Shown here: piece by piece, positions 1-12,328 of the stretch
Position numbering within the stretch: position 1 is the first letter of the stretch
Layout: every line of letters starts with the position of its first letter
From: Daphnia carinata
Lineage: Eukaryota; Arthropoda; Branchiopoda; Diplostraca; Daphniidae
Assembly (NCBI RefSeq): GCF_022539665.2
Contig: NC_081331.1
Location: 964,501-1,028,500, forward strand
Direction of reading: 5' to 3'
Length of the DNA: 64,000 bases
Notes under the pieces: generated by a model
Databases searched by the model: none
The model's input: only the letters and a program-made list of their open reading frames with translations
Told to the model about the DNA's origin: nothing
Translations under genes and position numbers: made by a program

Positions 1-53
1 GCCAAAAAAAAAATGCTGGGAAAAAAGAATGTCGACGACAGCTTGTTAACAAA

Positions 54-554
54 TTATTGACATTTACAGACATAATGCAGGCAAATGTAAAAAGTTTCAC
101 GAGGCTTTAAAAAAACTGTCGTTTCGGTAAAAGATACAGACTTTACGAAATAAAATATTTTCGCAATATGGACACCTGGTGCTGCAGCATTAAGGCGACG
201 TTCGCAAAGCATTTTCCATAGATACGTTTTTTTTTTTGCAGTTTGTGGTTTCGTTTTACAGTAGTGTGGTTCTGCCGCATAAAGAAGGATACCAACATCT
301 ATCATAAAGAGTGAGGCAAGTTCATTCGAGTACAAATTATGTAACACATCGAGCACCTGACGAATAAAAGCGCTCGTGCCGCTGACATCGTTTGTGGCCC
401 AATGATCACGAAGCCGAGCGTGCATTGAACTGCACCAGATGCTGAGGGACACACACCGGTGCATATTGAAGGGGTCAAGATGAATGCTAACGTTGTATGA
501 CGTCACCTTTAGCCAATAATCCGAGAACAATGAAAATAATAAACAACCCACCAC
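54..554 (-). CDS. Unassigned open reading frame, possibly coding
   Basis: An open frame of 166 codons on the minus strand. The product starts with a hydrophobic stretch (MVGCLLFSLFSDYWL) and has several Cys residues, but I recognise no family. A possible splice acceptor sits just before the ATG, and a possible donor (GTGACG) follows the codons for DYWLK, so only part of the frame may be exonic. A perfect CRE-type octamer TGACGTCA lies inside it at 498-505. The reading frame may be chance. It could be the last exon of a gene lying to the left or a lineage-specific gene. Confidence 0.2.
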   Translation of the reverse strand: MVGCLLFSLFSDYWLKVTSYNVSIHLDPFNMHRCVSLSIWCSSMHARLRDHWATNDVSGTSAFIRQVLDVLHNLYSNELASLFMIDVGILLYAAEPHYCKTKPQTAKKKTYLWKMLCERRLNAAAPGVHIAKIFYFVKSVSFTETTVFLKPRETFYICLHYVCKCQ

Positions 555-1311
555 TGTTCAAATATCCGCCATAGCGAAATGCATTAGATTCCAAGAAACG
601 AACGCATCAGTTGCTTAGATCGATATGGTGCGGTATCCGGTAGGAAAGAGAAAGGCGGATCCCCATGTGTCCGGAACTTTTTTCGCTCTCGCAACGTGAG
701 TTTCCTATATACTCACGTATTTATTTACGGGCGGGAGAGAAGCAGCAGTGCTATGCCAAATAAACACTTAGTTCTTCGAAGATTTTGTTGTATCAAGCAA
801 AACCTTTTAAATATCAGTGGGCACTAATGTATTGCCAAATCAGATCTAAGTGTACATAAGGCCAATTCAATACAACGTCGTATCACACTCACCGTGAATG
901 TGTTTTATACGATTTTAATGATTAAAATTGAGTCAAGTGAATCGCAAACATAAAGCCATCGGACTAAAAGCGAAGAAACAAACTATAAATATTATGTTGG
1001 ACTATCACATCCAATAAAATACGAGAATTACGTGAAATTTCAGCATCTCGTTTCTCCGTTATCAGCCGAAGCAGAAACTGAACCGAGCGCAGTAATGTTT
1101 TGATTCACGCTCGTCTTTTTTTTAAGTGCCTGTACAAGAAGAATAGTCAGCGGATATTCTTGTGAAGGAATTCATTTTTTTTTTAAATGCATTATTTGTT
1201 CGAGATGTTTATCGGCTCGTGATTCATTGACACATCGTTATTTTTATTACGAAATAGAAGGTTTCGCAACTACCGACTGTTTTCGCGTCCAGTTGGTACC
1301 CAGGCAACACT
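555..1311. other. Upstream region of the VKR gene, no gene seen
   Basis: AT-rich sequence with no convincing open frame. It should contain the promoter and 5' leader of the receptor gene that starts at 1312. I see no clear TATA box at a convincing distance. Confidence 0.4.
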
Positions 1312-4300
1312 ATGCTGCCCGAAATACTTCATATGGTGATGATTGTGGCCACCGTGACCTCGACAATGTCGATCCAAGTAGTAGGATCGGTTTGGACCCC
1401 ATCGACCGGCAAATGCCTCACTGACGAACAACTAGGTAAGCTCCACCTAGAAACAATATGGACACAAATATAATTGGTGTCTAGCCAACTTTTGTACACG
1501 GTCGATTTAACTTTGTTTCTCATATTTGCGTTCACTTTGTTTCCTGCAGTCCCGTAACTGATTGAATCAAAAGTTGTCTATTTCTTAACCCAATAAAATA
1601 CAAAACTATCTTTTTTAACCCAGTATTTAAAGTTAAGCCATATTTCATCAGAGCTTGCAAAAAATATAAATTATTCTCTTGAGCTGGGCAAACGTTGGAA
1701 AGGATATATTAGCCCAATTGATTTATTGCGGATGGCCTCTGCCAAAAAATTGCGCGTCCTCCGCTGGCAAAACAAAACAATAATAAAGCACGAGGGAAAA
1801 AAAAAGGGAAGAGGATCGCGTAAATGTCAGCCATCGTTAAAAAGAAAGATTTATGATTGATATACTTGTTCTTAATGACCTCTCTGTGTTATACATGAAA
1901 ACATGTAGCGGCGGTAGGGCTCAACACGGTGCAAAAACCAGCGCGTTCATTTTTGCACGACAATAAAGCAGTGGAACTGAGACTGGAAGCATCAGATAGA
2001 GTCACTCACCAACTATCGACTGCCGTATTTGCCATATTCATCCGGGAAGTGCTCGGCTACCGCAGCGTCACCATAACCAAGCGGCGAGACGCTTTCAATG
2101 TGTCGGCTGTGCTGACACGTATGACAGGATGCTCCAATCCTATAAAGTTTGTTCCATCTTTAATTAATTCAATTTTACATTGTTTTTGCATGATAAGCAG
2201 AACGTACAGTTATTTTTACTTTTGCGAACGGAGTCGAAACATTGACGAATTCTCATACATTGAAAGGGAAGTTTTTACATCACATTCGATAAAAAGGCCG
2301 AAGCCATAACACACCAGTAGCTAACGATTTCCTTAATTGACATTTACATTAATGGATGCTCTTTCAACGTGCTTCGTCAACTACTAAACCATTCCGTGCT
2401 AGCTAATAAAGAAGAAGATAAAAATTCCATGGCGTGCATCCACCAAAAAGCTACGAGATCGTAATAGATAAAGAACAGTTAAACATAAACAACTGTGAAC
2501 GATACCCTACACCCACGCCTGTATATAAAAACTAGGTTTTCTCAGCAAGGGAAAAAAAAAGAACATCGTTGTTAAGCTCAAGCTTAATGGCAATAAGAAG
2601 AACTAGATAAATGAGCATTCACCTTGACATTTCTCAGTCAGGCAACCACCATTGAAAAGCTGGTTAGTACCGATCCCAAAAGTATAGGTTTATGTTTTCG
2701 GTTATAGATAGGATGGGTTCTATGGTAACCATCGGCGGAGAGACGCTTGATAATCAGGAAATAGGCCCAACCAATCAAATGCTTTTTCCTTGTTCACATC
2801 TTTCATAGCAGTAAATAAATGTAATGCAACAAGAAGTCAACGGGTGGGATAGCGTCCTAATCGTATTAAAAGGTTTCTACGTATGAATCATTAACGTGTC
2901 CTTTTACAAAAAAAAAAGGGGGTCCATTCAATGGATCATTGCGACGAGCTCTTCTACAAGTCACACGTGTCTCTAATGGTAGCGACTCACTCATGTATGG
3001 CGCATCTAATGGGAAAATGCGATGGCACATGCTTTACACTGATCGAAGACGCTGATGGAAGCGAGAATGTTGAAACTGATTGATTGACGATCGGTTAGGA
3101 GTTCAGATGTCAATTAGGTTGCCACAGCTCGGCGTCGTTGAAGCGTAACATTGCGGAATGGGATACCACATCCAGCTGATGCTCTTATTCCACCAGTTTT
3201 GTGTTTAAAAGGGGGGGGGGGCTTTTAAGCACATTAAAGTGGAAAAAGAACGAAAACATAAGGTCGTAGTTGCTAAGGAAGTCGATTTAGCTAAACCCTA
3301 ACGTTTTATTATCCTTTCGGAATGGAAAAAATTAAAACATATAATAATGATTCGGTGTAGTTGTGATTCGGCCGAGTTGCAGTCGGAATCCTTCGTGCCG
3401 GAAACCATGATCAACTTGGAAGTTTGGGTCCCACTCGGATACAACATGGAGCAATGGTCGGCTTCCGGTAACTTGGAAGAGTGCGGCTTATTGGGACCTG
3501 GTGGAAGGTAAGCTAATAATTTACTACTTCCCTAGTTGTAGCCAAGATACACGCGTCTATTACAACGATAAGCTGGGTCATTAAAGGGTAGGGTTCGTTG
3601 TTTTCAACCTCTTCTTTCAATGTTTAAAAATTTTTTAAATTAAGAACACGCAATCAATTTGTCAGAGCAGGGTAACAGAAATAGACTGGACCGGCTGCGT
3701 GCGCTGTTACCTAAACTATCGAGAAAAAAAGATGATTCGGTCCCTTATTCGAAAAAAAAAAATTCCAATGTTTGACGTCATGCGATCAACTCTTCTCCGA
3801 CATGTTTACCAATGCAATGTTGGAACACTTTTGATATGTTTGTTTAGGTTCGGATGGTTCATGCCCGAGTGGACGAGCCATCGTATTCCGATTGCCGATC
3901 ACTGGCGAAGTCTTCAAGACCCGAAGATCGCATCGCATTTTGACGTCGACATCCAAGAGATGAGTCAATTGGCCGAATTCACAAAGGATCCCTCCACCGG
4001 AAGGTTCTTTCATTATTATTTTTTTAATTAAAAAGAAAAAGAGATTTCCAAAAATAATACTTGAACTATGATCGAATTGGAAGGTACTATTGCGATGCCA
4101 ATTATTGCGACAATGGCGTTTTCTATCCTGATTATTGCCGCCCAGACATTTATGGAAATATTCCACCGTGTGCCGTCCTTTTAGCTGAATATCCAGGTAC
4201 GAATCTGAACCACGTTAATGGCACAAAATTAGTAGCGTAAATCCTTTGAATAGATTACATGGGTTTTTTGATCAAACAAATTCCCTCACTTAAACTACTG

Positions 4301-7300
4301 GTGAAAGTCGTGTGGCTCGGCCCCAATGCCGATCGAATTGTTCGTGATTTCGTCAGTGACGCCAAGCGACGCAAGTCCGGACGTTCCATCATGTTTTTCG
4401 CATGGCGTCCGAGCACCATTACCGAGAGCGATGATTTCCTCAGCTTGTCTTTCCCACAATGTGAAACTTTGTCAACGCCCGATAGCGGTAAATTGAATAG
4501 TAGCATTACTAATGGATGCAAGCGTAGGTTTTCAACCTTTCTGGCTAAATTATGATTCTATTTTATTGATTAGACATGAAATGTGCTTACGAGTTCCAGC
4601 GCTTCGAAAAGGTCGCCTGGTCCTATCTTAAGAAGGGCGCCAAGCTCGTCTTCGAGGTAAGCAAAACCAAATTTCGTATCGAATTCTTACGTAGTCCGTC
4701 AACGAATGCTGATCAGAGGCATCAGATGATAATAATTTGCGATTGACGAATAACTGAAATTTACATGCGCGTGCCAAGGTGAACGAGGAAATCCGATACA
4801 CTTTGCAACCTTGCACTATGTATTATCGCCCTATTCAGTTTAGTTCATATTCAGGCTCGCATCATTGCTCGTTACTTCCCGGAGTAAATCAATAAAGCAC
4901 TTGACGTTAAAGTGCACTTTTAATCAATTGAGAGAGCAAAAAGTGAATTACGCCACCAATCCAGAAACAACACTGAATTTCGAAATTGAATTACGGAGAA
5001 GCGAAACTGAAATTCTTTTAACTTTTACGTCCTAAAATGGAACGGGCCATTTGTCAATAGAAACAACTTTTCTGCCAACAGTTTTCCCATCTACCCACAC
5101 AATAAATCCCTTTACTTTTTTATTGTGTTAAATTATTATCACATATTTAGAGCGGAAATAGAGTGAGGCGCGAGAATAATTTTTTTCATACGTTTCCACA
5201 ATAGACCGGCGCTTTGTTTTCCCCTTCAAAAAACAAAAGAATTAATGCTTGTTAATATTGACACAGCTGTGTGGTCCATACTTTTTAGACAAGATAATCA
5301 AGTTGGCGCTGTATTTTTGACCATTTCTTTTGCTGCCAGCAGCATAGTGAAAGTATACTGTCAAGCAAGGTCCAACAGCTGCACCTCTCTATATGCTGTG
5401 CGGCTACTTCAGAATGGGATTATATCTCAAAAAGAAATAAAGATAACAAAGGTACAACAACAAGGACGATAGAGCCTCTCACCACGACAGGATAAAGAAA
5501 GCGGGCAGCCTAGAGGCACCCATAAGAAAAACAGTATCAACCGGCCTATTCTGAAAAATCGCAGCGATTCTTGATATTGGGAGGGGACCCCATGTGCGGA
5601 AGATTGTAAAACTTTGTGAACCATTTCGTTAGAGAACGTTTTATTCGTAGAGCCTTTAGAACCGTTTCAGTCCCAACCTCGGCCGCTGCTCTGTTGAATA
5701 ATCCAACAGCGGTAAACATTCCGCGCTAGCGACGCATCCCACGTCAGCAACTTCTCAGCCCATATCCTTTAGTGTTCAGCCTATAGACTATACACGTACA
5801 GGATCCTTTTGAATTGCTCTTTTCTGTGAAAACAGTCACATTCGCCCTTTTTTTTCGAAAAAATAAATTCAATGAAATCATTATTCCGTTTTGTCGCTAT
5901 CGACACGGTCGGTTTAGCACATCATCTGCGAAGGCCATAACTTTCATGAAAGAGTTGATTGGGTTTTCTTAAGTCGTTCTTTTTGTTAAATTCAATACGA
6001 TCAAATTTGGAATCAACGAATCGGAACGTTAATAGTGCACGAATGTAAATGGGTTTATTCGCTTGGGATCGGCAAATAGAAAAATTTACATCGGCTTTTA
6101 AAAATTTGAACACCGACACACACACATATTACAGGGGACCCTCTCGCTGCTGATCAACGGATCGATAACATTCTCAGTTGATTAAGTTTAATGAGTAAGA
6201 TTACCCAATTAAAAAGGTCACACCGGTAATCGTAAATCTTGAAACAAAAGAAAACATGTACACAAAAAGGGGGACATTTATAGAAGGATGTTACTACGTG
6301 ATTCCCGGATTAAGTGCGCTTGTGCCAATGTCACGACAAAGTCGTTATACAGAGGGTGTTGGAGCATATCTCTTGGATCCCTTCTGGTGACACAAAATTC
6401 AAATGATAAATGGAAAACAACCTTAATTTACGACCATCCCCCTCCCATTAAAAAAGACTGACATTAAATAACAAAAAGCAATCGAAAATTAATCAAGATA
6501 GATTTTTCTTTTGTTAGTATCATTAAACGCGGAACTCTTGTGGAAGTTATCGAACAATGACAGCATTCACGATGCCAGACTTTAAATTGGCTACCAGCTC
6601 GAACGAAACTGGAACAAAAATGAGATTGCCTTTTTAACGATGCAACAATCCCTCCCTCTTTCCTTAGAAATCTGGAACTGAGCCTAAACTATTAAACTCT
6701 TGCCTGGTCTGTGCAAGAACGGCAGATAATAAAAACGATCTAGTACCACTAGTTTTATGTAACAACCTCTTTTTCTCCAACCGTAAATCCAGCTGTACAA
6801 TTAAGAGACATAAGTGCACTTGTCAGCGAGTATTGTCCGAATACTGTTGGCTACCCTCCCGATGTTTAATTGTCGACTGTAATTTTCTATAGAACATCAG
6901 AGAATGTTAACGCGCTCTATTGATCTCGTCTTGTTCCATCCCTTTTTCTTTTTAAACAAAAGGCTCTTCAGCGAGTCTTCTTCACCCAGGAAGAGTACAC
7001 GGCAATGTTGCGATTATACAATAAAAGACAGGAAGAAGAATCGCAGGTGGACAAAATTGCGTGCGACTGGATGAAAGAGAACCCGCAAGTTTGGTCGCAA
7101 TGGAAACCTTCCGATTTAAACGTTAAAATGGAGCTGTACATCGGTGGGATCTTCCCTATCAGCGGACCGTCGTATAAGAGCGGACCCGGAATGGTGCCAG
7201 GTACAGCTACATCGATATACAAAAAACTGTTATCATTATGAGAAAACCGTTTCGCTTGGTCCGTTGCAACTAATGAGTCCTCACGGTCCCATCTAGCTGC

Positions 7301-10300
7301 CCAAATGGCCGTTGACGCCATCAATCGAAACGAAACCATCCTGAGGGACTACGATCTGAAATTGCTCGTCGCCGATGGCCAGTGCTCAGCCGACATGGTC
7401 ATGAAGAGTTTCATTGATTATCTGCGCTTCAAACATTTTAACCACATGGTTGGCATTCTGGGTATCGTCAAAAAATCCTTCGCAATGTTCAAATATTCCG
7501 TTGGGAGAATAGTATTACAAATTTTACGAACGGGATTTCAGGTCCGGCATGTTCCGAAACAGTGGAATCCGTGGCGGGAGTTTCAAAACGTTTTAAAACT
7601 ATCGCCATTAGTTACAGCGCTCAAGGATCGAGTTTCTCCGATCGGGATAAGTTTCCTTATTTCTTCCGCACGATCGGCGAGACGGGCCAATTCAAGTGTG
7701 TTTGATTTTTTTTTTCTTAATTAGTTTGATTAATAAAGGCGTTTTGACGCCACTGAATCCAATGGCGTGGAAAAATTGATAAGAAGAAACAGGTCGTCAG
7801 CTAAAATCTGTTTCCATTTTTCATTCTAACGGCCTGACAGATACGTCTTTTTAACTCTGCTCCAACAACTTGGCTGGAAACGTGTGGGCGCTTTGATGAG
7901 CGACGGCAAAAAATACTCTGATTACGTGACAACTGTGCAAGATTACGCAGAAAGTAACAAAATCACGTTTGTTACTACCCGTAAAATAACGAGCAGCTCT
8001 TCTCTCGAGGTAATTAATCGATTATTGCACACATACAAAAAAGAGGACAAAGAAAAACGAAAACGCTTTGATTTCTTTCGTGCAGTATTTAAAGGATCTC
8101 AAAGCAAAAAGAGTCAAGATCATCGTCGGCGAATTCGATGAAGAACGGGCTTGCGAAGTCATGTGTCAGGCCTACAGACTCAACATGACGGCCAGGGAGG
8201 GCTACATCTGGTTTTTACCAAATTTCAATTCTGAACTCTTTCAGGTACAGTGCGAAATTGTATCATCTCACACCAAAGTATGACGTTTTTTTTTAAAGAG
8301 TTTCAAGCCTCTTTGGTACGATGTCGACCGACGTATCAATCAATCAAATCGAAGTTTGGAAGCTATTCCGTGTTCTACCGAGCAAATCATTCGGGTACAC
8401 GTGTTCTTGAAATGATTGCATGCTTTTCCATTGATGTTGATAGAAATGTAACTGGCGATTTGCGTTGTCAGGCGATTGATGGCCACTTTTACATGACGTA
8501 TTCGAGCTACGCTCCCAACGAGAGCATCATGCAAGAAGGGACCAATGTCAGTGACTGGCGACGTCGCTACGAATTTCAGTGCGCCCGATTCAACACTTCA
8601 ACTTCGGAATACGCCAGCTACATTTACGATTCCGTGTGGACCTACGCTTTGGCTTTGGACAAACTATTGACGGGCAACGAATCCCTGGCAGCCGACTTCC
8701 ATACCGATCACACTACCGAGTCAGTACACGAGCACGTGCGTAAGTTATGATAATGCTATGTGCCTTTGCTCTTGCAATCGTAGACCTTTTTCACGTCCAT
8801 GTGACATGTTATCAAACACTCCTACCCCCACTCCCATATTTTGCGAAGTTTTCATCCATCCACAAATGTTTGACCCATTTGTCTGGGCATAACCACAAAT
8901 TCCTGTGACAGTTGAAGAATCGAGAAAGCCAACACACAAAGAGTTTGGGGAATGGCTGTTTCTTAGTACGAGACAGAACACAATACCCGTCGGAGCCGGT
9001 GATTTACGAGATCCATCCCCCCCCGCTGTTTTTACAGCTCTATTCGATTTCTTTCGACTGGTAAAGTGAAAGCGTTTTAAACAAATTAAAAAAAACGTCG
9101 CCCAAGGGAAAAAAAACAACAACAATTTTACAACAACTTAATGCAGTTACATTGTATACTTAAACGTAGGCAAAGGCATGTTTCTTGTGGTTTCTTATAT
9201 TCCCACGACGTATTCTGTCTCACCGCTTTCATTAAATCCTTTATGCTTTCCATATATTGTACAGGAAAAAGTAATTCCCTGGCCCTTCGTTGGGTTACTT
9301 TTTTCGTTAAGGCGTGTCACGATCGTTGAGAACAAAGAGCCCTTGAGCCCCTGTTGGGCTTTCTTCGAATTGACTTTCACGAGTGATGCTACGCTTTTGA
9401 TCCCGATGCTGGACTAAGATAAATACGGCGACCCGAATAGCATCGATCTTTTTTTTTTGCCCTACGATGGCACGTGTCATCATAGATGATCCCAATGGCC
9501 GCACCTTATTTTATTAGCTTACATGATTAGGAATTAGTCGGGACTTCGTATAACAATCATTTATCGACTTGCTTTGCTCTATTATTTAAAAAACAAAATT
9601 CATCGGATTTATTTGAATGGAAGGAGCCTGAGAAGAATCATCAACGAGACGGATTTCGTTGGCGTTTCCGGAAGACTGAGATTTACTGGCGGGCTGTCTC
9701 GCCATTCTGATATCCAAGTCTTTCAATGGATCAACAAGTCAAGTGAGCTTCTGGGCAGATTCCTGCCCGTCGTGCGTTCAAAATCCTCAAAATTTGCAAC
9801 GGGGCATTCGTGAGTACCTCATTCCGCGCGAACAATTTCTCGATTCCACACAAAATAATTGGCTTGAAAAATTTAGAAACTTCAATAAATCGCTCATCAA
9901 GTGGCTGACATGGGACGGAAAGCAGCCGGTCGACGACCCAGAACCTGGAACCAATGTTTGCGTTTTGGAAGGATTGGCACATTTGTTAAATGTCGAATGC
10001 GAAGCCGCCATTGTCGTCGCCAACATTTTGGGTTTCGGGGTGTTCGCCGGCTGCCTTGTCTGTTTCTTCTTCGTTTTCAAGCGCCGCTACGAACGCAAAG
10101 TGGAACAGACGGAAGAAAGAATGCGTGCGCTCGGACTTCTGTCTTCCGGCACACTTCTAACACTCGACGAATGGGAAATACCGCGTGAAAGGATCGTCAT
10201 CAACCGCAAGTTGGGCGAAGGCGCTTTCGGGACTGTCTACGGTGGCGAAGCCTTCTTCGATGACAAAGGATGGGTAAGCGTAAAATCAAAAAATTTTCGT

Positions 10301-12084
10301 TCGTTTTGCGTCTCGATTGATAAAGAAAAAAAAACGAAATTCAATTCAAAAACAGGTTGCTGTGGCCGTCAAAACACTCAAAGTGGGTTCAACTGTCGAA
10401 GAGAAATTGGACTTTCTCAGTGAAGCCGAAATGATGAAGCGCTTCAATCACAAAAATATCGTCCGCTTATTGGGTGTTTGTACGCGTAACGAACCCGTTT
10501 ACACAGTCATGGAATTCATTCTCTACGGTACGCTTTGTTTTTCTACTTTATATCTAATTAAAAAGTTGGGTCGATTTTTTACGCGATAACGCAGGCGATT
10601 TAAAAACTTATTTGCTGGCTCGACGTCATTTGGTGTACGAAAAAAGCCGCGAAGATTCGGACGAAATCTCCGGCCGCCGGTTGACGGCCATCGCCCTAGA
10701 CGTAGCTAAAGCTTTGAGCTATTTGGCCGAACTCAAATACGTCCATCGGTTGGTGTCTATCGTCGCATCCTATATAACTCAGTGGTCTTATTATTAATAC
10801 CGTTGTTTTACTGCAGGGACGTCGCATGTCGAAACTGTCTAGTGAACTCGAATCGCGTTGCAAAGCTTGCTGATTTCGGGATGGCACGTCCCATGTAAGT
10901 TATAACCATATTTCATTGGACAAATAAAAACTTGTTTTTATTAATCTCCTATACTCGCTATTGGTCAGGTACGAAAACGATTACTACCGCTTCCATCGCA
11001 AAGGTCCGTATTTCGTTTTGTTTGCTACTCGGAAAGGCTACGTATCCTCAGCAAGAGTCGGTGGTCTTAGCTCTTTGCTGAGGATTCGTGATCTCTCAAT
11101 CAACAAATAAGTTTGCGCCACTGTACATACGACTTTTTAGCTTTGCTGCGGCGGATATCTGTGTCAGAAAGAAAGAGGCACGTCTTTTCAACATAAGATT
11201 GGAAATGGTCGAGTCGCTTACTGAACTAGCTTTGGTCAAAATAACATTACGTGACGTGCCAACTTCTTTACATTGCCCACTGTTTGCGCTACTGTTCTTG
11301 ACATTCAAACCTTTATTTTCTTTTTTAATGGATGTATGACAGGCATGTTACCCGTGAGGTGGATGGCGCCAGAAAGCTTAGTAGACGGTCTGTTCACGCC
11401 AATGACTGACATTTGGTCTTACGGTGTCCTACTCTACGAGATAATCACATTTGGTAGCTTCCCATTCCAAGGAATGAGCAACAACCAAGTACTGGGACAC
11501 ATTAAAAATGGATTGACCATCGACATCCCAGATGGAGTTAAACCTCAATTGTAAGATTTGATCAAATCGTTCTGTAAAACATAAGGATTTCTACAACCAA
11601 TTCACGTTGCTTCGTGCTTTTTAAAACAAGGGAAACTCTATTAAAATCGTGTTGGCATCGGACACCATCCCTAAGACCTCAGGCGGCCGAAGTGGTCGAA
11701 TTACTGACCAATAACACCCGGTTGATTCAGCCATGTGTAGGCATCCCGTTATCATCAATCCAGATAGAGGGGAGCAATTCTTTAGAATTACAATTACCCG
11801 CTGCCGTCACCGTCCATGGCTGTCAAGTACGTAAATCGAATTCCGGCGGTAATAACAAGTTGGGTTCCAGCAGTTTGGCCAGCAAGTTAGCCAACTTGGA
11901 TCTTTCCCTGGGCAGTGGGGGCGGATCTGCCAACAATAGTGACAGCCTACTCTGTGACCCACTATTGATGAACCCCTATCCCGCATCTCACTTTGTTACG
12001 CAGTACATCACGCTTCAACACAGGACTTCAGGCGAACATATATACATAGGGGAAACACGCGAAAATGGCTCCAGTCAAGTTTGA
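1312..12084 (+). CDS. VKR: Venus kinase receptor with an additional OpuAC-like ligand-binding domain
   Basis: Receptor tyrosine kinase of 1334 residues in 22 exons: 1312-1435, 1972-2146, 3361-3507, 3848-4003, 4084-4196, 4254-4487, 4574-4656, 6963-7200, 7297-7461, 7542-7695, 7841-8009, 8086-8244, 8299-8402, 8444-8743, 9624-9809, 9877-10273, 10356-10527, 10595-10748, 10817-10894, 10969-11003, 11343-11550, 11631-12084. The phases close exactly; the exon 13/14 and 14/15 junctions are the least certain. A signal peptide (about 1-25) is followed by a betaine-binding-protein-like domain (about 36-392). Next come a Venus flytrap domain (about 400-835, start GGIFPISG), one membrane helix (about 880-903) and a kinase (about 940-1205). 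Kinase landmarks are GEGAFG, Lys974, HRDVACRN (1076-1083), DFG (1096-1098) and an insulin-receptor-type loop Y-ENDYY (1104-1109) before LPVRWMAPE. Known VKRs sense amino acids, calcium or a neuropeptide and act in reproduction; the ligand here is unknown. Confidence 0.93.
3211..3221 (+). repeat. Poly-G run within a short inverted repeat
   Basis: An 11-base G run flanked by TGTTTAAAAG and CTTTTAAGCA, which are inverse complements with one mismatch. It lies in VKR intron 2. Confidence 0.8.
4657..6962 (+). other. Intron 7 of VKR, 2.3 kb
   Basis: Runs from the GTAAGC donor after exon 7 to the acceptor before 6963. It splits the last part of the OpuAC-like domain. Short open frames inside show no family resemblance and I see no exon that phase would allow. 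It is far longer than most other introns of the gene, so it may hold regulatory sequence. Confidence 0.7.
11040..11089. repeat. Hairpin-forming inverted repeat in VKR intron 20
   Basis: The arms ATCCTCAGCAAGAG and CTCTTTGCTGAGGAT pair almost perfectly around a 13-base loop. Three further ACG/CGT pairs follow after one T-T mismatch. It lies in the intron between the activation-loop exon (ending 11003) and the exon at 11343. It could be chance, an RNA structure affecting splicing, or a small RNA precursor, although it is short for a pre-miRNA. Confidence 0.5.
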
Positions 12085-12328
12085 ATGGAATTTAATAAGC
12101 AGCGTGTGTTTAACTGATTATTTAATACCTTCCAAGTTATGTCTAAATTTGTATACTCCGTAAGCCCGCCTAAAGAAGTAAATTATCGACTGTATGTGAC
12201 GCACGTCTATTATTCTTGTTTCTTTTTCAATGTTTGCAACACATACAATTGGGCAGCAATCCGCGAATCGATACACGAGGCCCAGCAATGTCTACGTAAT
12301 AACTGTTGCTGATGAATATACGCATTGT

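Noticed and set aside
4255-4521. An 88-codon minus-strand ORF
   Set aside because: It is the antisense shadow of VKR exon 6, which has clear family sequence and splice sites on the plus strand.
9743-10423. A 226-codon frame beginning at a GTG that spans the VKR membrane helix and kinase start
   Set aside because: Its beginning reads through the 9810-9876 intron and its end reads into the intron after 10273. Only 9877-10273 is exon.
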